Positions 34,878 through 43,033 of a stretch of DNA of 64,000 nucleotides are shown piece after piece (position 1 is the stretch's first letter; the number at the start of each line of letters is the position of its first letter). The notes below the pieces were generated by a model that was not told where the DNA came from, searched no databases, and saw only the letters and a program-made list of their open reading frames with translations. The DNA comes from Sphingomonas sp. SUN039. Lineage in GTDB: Bacteria; Pseudomonadota; Alphaproteobacteria; Sphingomonadales; Sphingomonadaceae. A program made the translations under genes and the position numbers. The stretch is from NCBI RefSeq assembly GCF_024758725.1, contig NZ_CP096972.1, forward strand, positions 1,222,001 to 1,286,000, read 5' to 3'.

Positions 34878-36698
34878 TCAGGCGAAACGCGACCCTTCCA
34901 GCTGCATGTGCAGGGCACGGCTGACGGGAACCGGAAAGTCGAGCAGCAATTGGGCCATGCCCTTCGCAACGGGATCGAGCGTCGTGGAAGCCAAAACGCC
35001 GCCATCCATCGAGTCTCCAACCACAAAGTTCAGCGCCGACAGCCCGGGCGCGCTGTAAAGATCGACAGGCAGAGTGCGGCCGCCGCTTAGCAATCGCCCA
35101 TAATGTTCGCCGACTCTCTTCGGAGTCAGTACGGCGGCGATATAGGGCAGATAGTCCGCATTGCGGGCAATCACCGCAACGTTGAACAGGTTGCCCTTGT
35201 CGCCACTCCGCGCCCAGGCAAGGCGGATCAAGGGCACGGTCTGTCTCGGATCGGCATCGTCCGGTGAAGCGGGCATGGCCGGCGCGACGGCGTCGACGTT
35301 CTGCGTCTTTGCGTCCGTCGACGACACGAACGGCACAGGCGCACCGTTTACGGTCACCGAAAGCGAGACCGCCGATTTCGGGAGAAGAAACCCGGCGATC
35401 CGCTGTACCGGGCGAAGCGAGGCGGCGAGAGTCAGGCTGGTCCCGACCGACATGTGACTGATGCCCGAACTCTGTTCCAGGATCAGCAACTGCGCGCCTG
35501 CCTGATTGGGATGATCGGCGACCAAGCGACAAATGGCCGTGGTCGGGCCAGCACCTTCGCCGCCGATGATGTCGCAGCGTGTCTGCGTAAACGGTGGCAG
35601 CTGGCTTTGCCGAAGAACTGCGCTCGTGCGGGCCAACATTTCCTCGCCAAGTCGGCGCGCCTTGGCACCGGACTCGAGCCCAATGATCGGGACTAGCGCG
35701 GTCGCGCGCCAACCGGCATCATAAGTAAGGCTCGCCTTGTACGTCGCGGTTCGACCCCGACCCCGAACCCCCGTCAGTTGAACACGATCCGGCCCCATCT
35801 GCGTCAAACGCACATTCGTGAAGTCGCAGACAACGTCAGCAACGATATAGCGCCCGGGATCGCTGACTTCGTAGAGCAGTTGTTCCGAAACTGTGCCGAC
35901 CGAAACCAGCCCGCCTGTACCCTCGGCCTTGGTGATGACGAGCCCGCCGTCCGCACGACACTCGCCGATTGGCATCCCGATCCCCGCCCAGTCGGGCACA
36001 TCGCGCCAGTCGGTGAAAGTGCCGCCCGTGACCTGCGCCGAGCATTCAAGCAAATGGCCGGCGAGCGTTCCAGCGGCGAGCAGGTCGAAATCGTCTGCAC
36101 CCCAACCGAATTCATGGATCAACGGGCCAAGCGCCATCGCACTGTCGACCGCGCGACCGGTGATGACGATATCGGCCCCGGCAGTGAGCGCGGCCGCAAT
36201 CGGGAAAGCGCCGGTGTAGGCGACCAGGCTGTTGACGTGATCGGCGCCTTCGACCTTTTCGAGAACCGATGAGCCGTCGAACATGTCGCGCGTATTGGGA
36301 CCGATGAGCACTGAACTTTCGGCAGTCAGATTGTCGCCCTCTACGACCCCAACACGGACGTTCAGCCCTGCTGCTGCCGCGCCTCGCCGCAGGGCAGCGG
36401 CGCAGGCCGATGGATTGAGCCCACCAGCATTGGCGACGATGCGGATCCGTCGGTCGAGCAGGGTCTGGAGATGCGGCAGGATATATCCATCAACAAAATC
36501 GGCAGCAAAGCCCTGCCCCGTCCCATTGGTCATGCCACGCCCGAGCCCGCCCATCACCGATTCAGCGAGAAAGTCGAAGATGATGTAGTCGAGCACTGGA
36601 GCCTTCGCCAGCAACTGGGCAATGCCCATCCGGCTGTCGTTGAAAAACGCGGTTGCCGCACCGATCCGTACGATGTCACCCACGCTCGAACCCCCAAC
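34878..36698 (-). CDS. AtuA-family (acyclic terpene utilisation) protein
   Basis: Large cytoplasmic protein of the AtuA/DUF1446 family, about 606 aa from a GTG at 36698. The conserved N-terminal part includes VRIGAATAFFNDSRMGIAQL, DYIIFDFLAESVM, RIVANAGGLNPSACA and DIVITGRAVDSAM. A C-terminal AtuA-like domain starts near LIRLAWARSGDKGNLFNVAV. An ATG at 36761 or the frame-opening ATG at 36881 would add a non-conserved leader, so the start is uncertain. AtuA proteins belong to citronellol/geraniol degradation loci of pseudomonads, but their reaction is undefined. It is divergent from the aldehyde dehydrogenase/monooxygenase operon, which fits terpenoid oxidation. Confidence 0.83.
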   Translation of the reverse strand, partial: VGGSSVGDIVRIGAATAFFNDSRMGIAQLLAKAPVLDYIIFDFLAESVMGGLGRGMTNGTGQGFAADFVDGYILPHLQTLLDRRIRIVANAGGLNPSACAAALRRGAAAAGLNVRVGVVEGDNLTAESSVLIGPNTRDMFDGSSVLEKVEGADHVNSLVAYTGAFPIAAALTAGADIVITGRAVDSAMALGPLIHEFGWGADDFDLLAAGTLAGHLLECSAQVTGGTFTDWRDVPDWAGIGMPIGECRADGGLVITKAEGTGGLVSVGTVSEQLLYEVSDPGRYIVADVVCDFTNVRLTQMGPDRVQLTGVRGRGRTATYKASLTYDAGWRATALVPIIGLESGAKARRLGEEMLARTSAVLRQSQLPPFTQTRCDIIGGEGAGPTTAICRLVADHPNQAGAQLLILEQSSGISHMSVGTSLTLAASLRPVQRIAGFLLPKSAVSLSVTVNGAPVPFVSSTDAKTQNVDAVAPAMPASPDDADPRQTVPLIRLAWARSGDKGNLFNVAVIARNADYLPYIAAVLTPKRVGEHYGRLLSGGRTLPVDLYSAPGLSALNFVVGDSMDGGVLASTTLDPVAKGMAQLLLDFPVPVSRALHMQLEGSRFA

Positions 36699-36842
36699 TT
36701 TGATCTGCCGCGACGTAGTAAAACAAAGCGTGGAGTTCGCAATGCGTTTCGTTCGTTGCATTATATCGGCGCAGCATGACATAAGCGAACGCAAGCCACG
36801 CGCTGTCGCGCTCGACGCCCGAACGGGGGAGAATAAACGCCA

Positions 36843-38327
36843 ATGACAATTTCGGCCCCGCGGCCCAGCCATGTCCGTCATCCGCTTCAGTTGTTTACCG
36901 GCGGGGCTTGGGTCGAGCCTTCGTCCGCATCGACGTTCGACGTCGTGGACAGCACGACCGAAGAAGCGTTCCTGACCGTGGCCGAAGCGCAGGCACCCGA
37001 CATCGACCGTGCCGTAGCCGCTGCGCGCGCGGCGTTCGACACCGGGCCGTGGCCGCGTCTGTCACCCACCGAACGTGCGGTGTGGCTGGGCAAGATCGCT
37101 GATGCATGGGAAAGGCGCGGCGATGCGCTCGCCGATAGCTGGGCGCTTGAATCGGGGGTGTTGCGGTCGATGTCGGTCCACTCCGCGAAAAGCGTTGCTG
37201 GCATCTTTCGCGACTATGCGGTGCTGGGCGAAACCTTTGTGTGGGAAGAGAAACACACGTCGTCGATGGGGTTGCCTGCGCTCCTGGTGCGCGAGCCGGT
37301 CGGCGTGGTCGCGGCAATCATTCCGTGGAACGCCCCGCATGCTCTGATGGCGTATAAAGTCGCTGCCGCGCTGGTCGCAGGCTGCACGATCATCATCAAG
37401 GCGTCGCCCGAAGCGCCGTCCTCGCCCTATTTCATGGCTGAAATCTGCGAGGAAGTGGGGCTACCGGCGGGTGTGGTCAATGTATTGACCGCCGAACGCC
37501 AAGTGTCCGAGCTGCTTGTGCGTGACCCGCGCGTCGACAAAGTCAGCTTTACCGGATCGACCGCCGCAGGGCGCAAGATCGCGGCAATTTGCGGCGACCG
37601 CATTGCACGCGTTACCCTGGAGCTGGGCGGCAAATCGCCTGCAATCATTCTCGACGATTATGATGTCGGCAAGGCAGCGGCCGCAATCGCGCGCTCGGCA
37701 CCCGTGATGACCGGGCAAGTTTGTGCGTCGCTCACCCGTATCATTGTCAGCGATAAACGGCATGACGATTTCGTGGACGCCCTTGCGGCTGCATTCGATG
37801 CGATCAAAGTCGGCGATCCCTTCGATGCGACCAGCCAGATGGGACCGCTTGCAATGGAACGGCAACGCGACCGGGTTGAGACGCTGATTGCCCAGGGCAG
37901 AGCCGAAGGCGCACGCCTCGCCACCGGCGGTGGACGTCCTGCCCACCTCAACCGGGGCTTTTTCATCGAGCCGACCGTGTTTGCAGGTGTCGACAACAAC
38001 TCGACGATTGCCCGCGAAGAAATTTTCGGACCCGTGCTAAGCGTCATTCCAGCCGCAAGCGAAGCGCAGGCGATCGAAATTGCCAACGACAGTATCTATG
38101 GATTGAACAGCAGCGTCTTCACCGACGACCCCGACCGTGCTTATGCCGTAGGGCGCCAGTTGCGCGCAGGCACCGTCGGCCACAACGGTTTTAGGACCGA
38201 CTTCGGCATTGCGTTCGGTGGCTTCAAGCAATCGGGGCTCGGCCGCGAGGGCGGGGTCGAGGGGCTGCACCCCTATCTCGAGGCCAAGACGATGATCTTC
38301 GAAACCGCGCCAAAGACCTCGCAATAG
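36843..38327 (+). CDS. NAD(P)-dependent aldehyde dehydrogenase
   Basis: Class I-like aldehyde dehydrogenase, 494 aa, with PWNAPHALMAYKVAAAL, FTGSTAAGRKI, the general base Glu260 in LELGGKSP and the catalytic Cys294 in TGQVCASLTR. EEIFGPVLSV and FGGFKQSGLGREGG complete the signature. It opens a four-gene plus-strand operon with two flavin monooxygenases and an SDR. It would oxidise an aldehyde released after ester cleavage or alcohol oxidation to the acid, feeding the CoA-dependent steps. Confidence 0.92.
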   Translation: MTISAPRPSHVRHPLQLFTGGAWVEPSSASTFDVVDSTTEEAFLTVAEAQAPDIDRAVAAARAAFDTGPWPRLSPTERAVWLGKIADAWERRGDALADSWALESGVLRSMSVHSAKSVAGIFRDYAVLGETFVWEEKHTSSMGLPALLVREPVGVVAAIIPWNAPHALMAYKVAAALVAGCTIIIKASPEAPSSPYFMAEICEEVGLPAGVVNVLTAERQVSELLVRDPRVDKVSFTGSTAAGRKIAAICGDRIARVTLELGGKSPAIILDDYDVGKAAAAIARSAPVMTGQVCASLTRIIVSDKRHDDFVDALAAAFDAIKVGDPFDATSQMGPLAMERQRDRVETLIAQGRAEGARLATGGGRPAHLNRGFFIEPTVFAGVDNNSTIAREEIFGPVLSVIPAASEAQAIEIANDSIYGLNSSVFTDDPDRAYAVGRQLRAGTVGHNGFRTDFGIAFGGFKQSGLGREGGVEGLHPYLEAKTMIFETAPKTSQ

Positions 38328-38328
38328 C

Positions 38329-39801
38329 ATGCAAGCCGACAAAAGGCCTTTGCGGTTCGTCATTATCGGCGCGGGGATGGCGGGGATGCTCGCCGGTATC
38401 CGGCTAAAAGAGCGCGGCGACACCGACTTCACCATTTACGAAAAGGGTGACAGCGTCGGCGGCACATGGCGCGAAAACAGCTATCCAGGTCTGGCCTGCG
38501 ACACCCCGGCACACAGCTACACTTATTCGTTCGCGACAAACCCGGAATGGAGCGCCTTTTACGCTCCCGGGGCCGAGATCCGGGCCTATTTCGAGCAAAT
38601 TGCCGGGCGCTACGACCTGAAATCGCAGATCGCTTTCAATACGGAGATCTCCTCCTGCCGCTTCGTTGACGGCCGCTGGCGCATAACGACCACCGAAGGG
38701 TGCGAGGATGTCGCCGATGTGATCGTCGCGGCGACGGGCGTGCTGCATCACCCGGCAATGCCTGACATCCCGGGACTCGAAGACTTCGCCGGACCTTGTT
38801 TTCACAGCGCGCGCTGGGATCATTCGGTTCCGCTGGAGGACAAGCGTGTCGGCGTGATCGGCAATGGCTCGACCGGCGTCCAGATTGTCAGCGCGCTGTC
38901 GAAGGTGGCGGGCAGACTGGTTCACTTCCAACGCTCGCCCCAATGGATCATGCCGTGCCCCGATCTCAAATATAGTGAGGCCGACAAACAAGTGTTCCGC
39001 GACGATCCCGCCAAGATCGAGGAGGTCCGCAACGGCCCTGAAGCCAGCGCCCGCCGCGCGCGTTTTACGGCCGCGATCATCGACCTTGAGTCGCCCGAAC
39101 TCGCGGAAATCCAGAGCATCGTCGAACGCAATCTTCGCGAAAGTATCAGCGATCCTAAATTACGCGAAAAACTGCGTCCAGATTACCGCGCCGCGTGCAA
39201 GCGGATGGTATTCTCGGCGCATTACTATGACGCCGTACAAAAGCCCAATGTCGAAGTCGTCGTCGGGGCCATCGAGCGCGTCGAGCCAAGTGGCATCCGG
39301 ATGAAGGACGGCAGTTTCTACGAACTCGACGTTATCGCGCTCGCGACCGGATTCCGCGTCGATCAGTTTGTCCGTCCGATGGTCGTCGAGGGTTTCGGGG
39401 GCAAGAGTTTAGACGCGTTCTGGTCAGAGCATCCGCGCGCTTACTACGCCGTCACGGTACCTGAATTTCCGAACTTCTTCTTGCTCAACGGGCCAACCGG
39501 GCCGGTCGGCAATTTCACCCTGATCGACATCGCCGAAGCGCAATGGGCGTACATCGATCAGCTCGTCGATCTGCTGCGCGCGGGAACCTGCGACGCCGTA
39601 GCGCCGACGATGAGCGCGCTCGACGAATATGAAGTGCGCCGCACCGAGGCGGCCAAACGCACCGTGTTCGCCTCGGGCTGTCGCAGCTGGTATCTCGACA
39701 AGCAGGGTGTGCCGCAGGTCTGGCCGTGGAGCTATGCCTATTTCCAGGAAGTCATGAAAAGGCCGAAACTGGAAGACTATGCGTTGATGCAGGGACAATG
39801 A
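38329..39801 (+). CDS. Flavin-containing monooxygenase, Baeyer-Villiger type
   Basis: FAD/NADPH-dependent monooxygenase, 490 aa. It has the FAD motif VIIGAGMAGM (14-19), a second nucleotide motif GVIGNGSTG (178-183) for NADPH, and between them FAGPCFHSARWDH (153-165), which fits the BVMO fingerprint FxGxxxHxxxW[P/D]. It would insert oxygen next to a carbonyl, giving an ester or lactone. Located one base after the aldehyde dehydrogenase stop and overlapping the next SDR gene by ATGA, it is part of a tightly coupled operon. Confidence 0.9.
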   Translation: MQADKRPLRFVIIGAGMAGMLAGIRLKERGDTDFTIYEKGDSVGGTWRENSYPGLACDTPAHSYTYSFATNPEWSAFYAPGAEIRAYFEQIAGRYDLKSQIAFNTEISSCRFVDGRWRITTTEGCEDVADVIVAATGVLHHPAMPDIPGLEDFAGPCFHSARWDHSVPLEDKRVGVIGNGSTGVQIVSALSKVAGRLVHFQRSPQWIMPCPDLKYSEADKQVFRDDPAKIEEVRNGPEASARRARFTAAIIDLESPELAEIQSIVERNLRESISDPKLREKLRPDYRAACKRMVFSAHYYDAVQKPNVEVVVGAIERVEPSGIRMKDGSFYELDVIALATGFRVDQFVRPMVVEGFGGKSLDAFWSEHPRAYYAVTVPEFPNFFLLNGPTGPVGNFTLIDIAEAQWAYIDQLVDLLRAGTCDAVAPTMSALDEYEVRRTEAAKRTVFASGCRSWYLDKQGVPQVWPWSYAYFQEVMKRPKLEDYALMQGQ

Positions 39802-40541
39802 CAGTGGCGGGAAAACTCGAAGGTCGCCGGGTATTGGTGACGGGTGCGGCGAGCGGCATGGGCCGGGCAATTGCGGACTTGTTCGCCGCCGAAGGCGCGG
39901 CGCTCGCCTTGCTCGATCTGAATTCGGACGGTGTGCATTATGCGGCAGCCGCACACGGCGCAGTCGGCTTCGTCTGCGACGTGGCGGACCGGGCGGCTGT
40001 GACCGCGACGGTGGCCAGCGCGGGTGCGGCGCTGGGCGGGATTGACGGGGTCGTCAATGCCGCCGGCATCCTCGACATCAAGCCGTTTGGTGAACTTGCG
40101 CCCGAAAGCTGGGACCGGATGATCGCGATCAATCTGACCGGGCCGTTCAATGTGGTGCACGCCGCTTTGCCGTTCCTGACCGCCGCCGCGCACGCCACGA
40201 TCGTCAACATTGCGTCGATCAGCGCGCTCATACCGATGTCGGGCACCACCGGCTATTCCGCGAGCAAGGCGGGTCTCGCGATGTTTACCAAATGCCTGGG
40301 CTTCGACCTCGGCCCAAAAATCCGCGCCAATTCGATCTGCCCCGGCGTGATCAAGACCGAAATGACCCGCTACCTCTGGGAGAACGCGGAGCACAGCGAT
40401 CGCGCCGCTGCGCGGGTGGCGCTCAGGCGGCTGGGCTCAGCCGAAGATGTCGCTCGCGCCGCGCTGTTCTTTTCGTGCGATGACTCGGGGTTCACCACTG
40501 GCACCGAACTCCCAGTCGACGGCGGATTTTCTTGGCGTTGA
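39798..40541 (+). CDS. SDR dehydrogenase
   Basis: Short-chain dehydrogenase, 247 aa, with TGAASGMGRAIA as coenzyme motif, VNAAGIL, catalytic serine in VNIASISAL and YSASK. The start is the ATG overlapping the monooxygenase stop; an upstream extension in frame is discarded. It probably converts the alcohol formed from the substrate to the ketone used by the Baeyer-Villiger enzymes on either side. Confidence 0.88.
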   Translation: MTVAGKLEGRRVLVTGAASGMGRAIADLFAAEGAALALLDLNSDGVHYAAAAHGAVGFVCDVADRAAVTATVASAGAALGGIDGVVNAAGILDIKPFGELAPESWDRMIAINLTGPFNVVHAALPFLTAAAHATIVNIASISALIPMSGTTGYSASKAGLAMFTKCLGFDLGPKIRANSICPGVIKTEMTRYLWENAEHSDRAAARVALRRLGSAEDVARAALFFSCDDSGFTTGTELPVDGGFSWR

Positions 40542-40568
40542 GCGCCCAAACGCAGGAGCCTGTGCGCC

Positions 40569-42530
40569 ATGCCTAACGACGAACTGCTATTGGCAAGCGA
40601 CGCTGAAATCGACGACGCGATGCACTACGCCTCGCCGATGGTGTTGCGTGGCTTGCTCTATCAGCTGACCGGCGATGCCGACGTGATGACCATGCCGCCG
40701 GGGCCGTCCGCGAAATTCGGCGTCGGCAAGGAAATGGCGAACGATGCCGACGCCGATCTGCTTAAAGCCAAGGGCGCGGCGTTCCTGAAGCACTACCGGG
40801 ACAGCGGCGCGGGGAGGATCGACCTCGGCCCGACAGATCGCCTGCGCCAGAGCCTGTCGCTCACCGCCGGACACGAAATTCCCGAAGCCGAGCTGCACAT
40901 CTGGCAGCAAGAAGCAGCGTTCGACCGCTGGGCGCGCGGTGTGCACTGGACCGGTGGCACCCGGCCGAAGGGCATCGACAACTTCAGGGTTGCGGTCATC
41001 GGCACCGGCATCTCGGGGCTGAATGTCGCGGTGCAGCTGAAGCAGGCTGGCATCCCCTTCGTCGTCTTCGAGAAAAATCCCGAAGTCGGTGGCTCCTGGT
41101 ACGAGAATCGTTACCCCGGCGCGCGGGTAGATACCTCGAGCCGGGGGTACACGCACCTTTTCAGCTACGATTACCCCTACGAGTACAGCTATTCGCCGCG
41201 TGACCACAATCTGCGGTATTTCAAATGGGTGGCCGACACTTTCGGCATTCGCGGCAACATCCTGTTCAATACCGAAGTCACTGCCATGCTTTGGGACGAT
41301 GCTGCCGCAAAATGGACGCTGAAATCGCAGGGACCGTCGGGCGCAGACACGGCTGAGTTCAACGCCGTTATCTCTTGCGTCGGGTTCCTGTCACGTCCGC
41401 AACTGCCCGTCATCGACGGCATGGACAGTTTCGCGGGCGACGCGTTTCACATGGCAGCCTGGCCCGAAGGCGTGGACGTGAAGGACAAGCGCGTTGCCGT
41501 GATTGGCAGCGGTGCTTCGGGTTACCAGACGACGCCGGTGATCGCCGAAACCGCCGCGCACACCTATCTCTTTCAGCGCCAGCCCAACTGGTGCCTTGAA
41601 GACGAGATTTACCTCAAGAAGCTGCCGCCCCAGGCCGTATGGCTGGATCGCAACTTTCCTTTTTACAGCAATTACGTGCGCTTCCGCGTCGGTGCTTTGA
41701 TGAGTCCTGAAGTGGCAAGGCTCGGCACGACGATCGATCCCGATTTTGTCGATCCGCACGCGTTGAGCGCGGTGAACAAGGCCACGCGCGACATGTGCAT
41801 CGGTTTCGCCACCCGCAAACTGGGGTCGCGGCCCGATTTGCTCAAAAAAATGATCCCGAGTTTTCCGCCGATGGCGTCGCGCCCGATCCGGGTCGATTCC
41901 GATTACAGTGTGTATGACGCCCTGATGCGCGACAATGTCACGCTGGTTTCCGATCCGATCGAACGAATTACGCCCAAGGGTATCGTGTCCGGCGGCGTCG
42001 AACACGAAGTCGACATCATCGCGTTCGCAACGGGCTTCAGGGCGAACGACTATCTCTGGCCGATGGAAGTGCGGGGTCGCGACGGCGTTCGCATCGAAGA
42101 GGTCTGGGCCAAGGACGGCCCGCGCGCCTATCTCGGTGCGATGGTTGCTGGCTTCCCGAACCTGTTCATGTGCTACGGACCAAATTCGAACAATTTCGGC
42201 GGCTTTACCGTCGTCGATCTGCTCGAACTGGTGGCGCAATTCTCGCTACGCTGCATTCAGGGCTTGATCGAAAAGGGCCAGCACAGCGTCGAGGTTAGCG
42301 ATGACGGGTATTGGCGCTTCGCTGCCATCCTCGGCGAGATGGAACGCAAGATGATCTACATGGACCCGCGCGCGCACAATTATTACCAGCACGGCGGCCG
42401 GTCCTGCGTCAACGGACCGCTCGACATTCGCCGAATGTGGCGCTGGCTGAACGATCCTGCAGGACCTCCCCCTGCCGAAACCGATGCCGGTCTGCGACCT
42501 TATTTCGGCGAGGATCTCGTAGTCAGCTGA
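40569..42530 (+). CDS. Baeyer-Villiger monooxygenase with long N-terminal domain (HAPMO-like)
   Basis: A 653-residue flavin monooxygenase. About 135 N-terminal residues form a separate helical domain before the FAD motif VIGTGISGLN (144-151). The BVMO fingerprint FAGDAFHMAAWPE (288-300) is complete, followed by VIGSGASGYQ for NADPH and a late AFATGFRANDYLWPM. The extra N-terminal domain is typical of 4-hydroxyacetophenone monooxygenase-like enzymes. It closes the operon; two different BVMOs in one operon suggests either two ring cleavages or complementary substrate ranges. Confidence 0.9.
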   Translation: MPNDELLLASDAEIDDAMHYASPMVLRGLLYQLTGDADVMTMPPGPSAKFGVGKEMANDADADLLKAKGAAFLKHYRDSGAGRIDLGPTDRLRQSLSLTAGHEIPEAELHIWQQEAAFDRWARGVHWTGGTRPKGIDNFRVAVIGTGISGLNVAVQLKQAGIPFVVFEKNPEVGGSWYENRYPGARVDTSSRGYTHLFSYDYPYEYSYSPRDHNLRYFKWVADTFGIRGNILFNTEVTAMLWDDAAAKWTLKSQGPSGADTAEFNAVISCVGFLSRPQLPVIDGMDSFAGDAFHMAAWPEGVDVKDKRVAVIGSGASGYQTTPVIAETAAHTYLFQRQPNWCLEDEIYLKKLPPQAVWLDRNFPFYSNYVRFRVGALMSPEVARLGTTIDPDFVDPHALSAVNKATRDMCIGFATRKLGSRPDLLKKMIPSFPPMASRPIRVDSDYSVYDALMRDNVTLVSDPIERITPKGIVSGGVEHEVDIIAFATGFRANDYLWPMEVRGRDGVRIEEVWAKDGPRAYLGAMVAGFPNLFMCYGPNSNNFGGFTVVDLLELVAQFSLRCIQGLIEKGQHSVEVSDDGYWRFAAILGEMERKMIYMDPRAHNYYQHGGRSCVNGPLDIRRMWRWLNDPAGPPPAETDAGLRPYFGEDLVVS

Positions 42531-42631
42531 GGAGACAAGAGCAGACGGTTCGCCCCGAGGCACGAAATGTCAAATACCGACAATTAAGCTGCGACAGAAT
42601 GGGGCGCCAAAGCTCACAATGTAGACGAAGA

Positions 42632-42841
42632 TCAACGGAAACCGCTCTTGCGGTCAAAACCGCCGAACACGTCATTCGAGGAATCGTCATAGGCACTCTC
42701 ACGGACCTCGGCATCGACTCGACCATCGCGGCCCTTCCGCGTCTTCACATCGCGGGGACTGACCCGGTTTTCTCGCGCCCAGTGATCGACGTCGGCTTCG
42801 CTCGTGAAAGACCCGATCGACCGAAAACTCCAGTTGCTCAT
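42632..42841 (-). CDS. Small hypothetical protein at the start of the mobile region
   Basis: A 69-residue acidic, hydrophilic protein (SEADVDHWARENRVSPRDVK and a tail rich in Ser, Asp and Arg). GGAG lies nine bases before the ATG. No family recognised. It lies downstream of the relaxase gene on the same strand, separated by about 190 bases with nothing else recognisable, and may be the last gene of the transfer region. Confidence 0.5.
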   Translation of the reverse strand: MSNWSFRSIGSFTSEADVDHWARENRVSPRDVKTRKGRDGRVDAEVRESAYDDSSNDVFGGFDRKSGFR

Positions 42842-43033
42842 CAGTAGTTCTCCGCTGTGGTTTGGTGGGTTGACTGCGATTTACGGACTCGGGCCGGGAG
42901 TTCAGCAAATGCGGTCCGGAGCGCATGGACTGCACTGCCGCCATGGCCCGAAAGTCACCCATGCTGTCTGACGCTGTGCCAATCGTGCTGTCGCGTCGCG
43001 CACGCGCGCGCAGGGAGATCGATCCCGTCGTCA

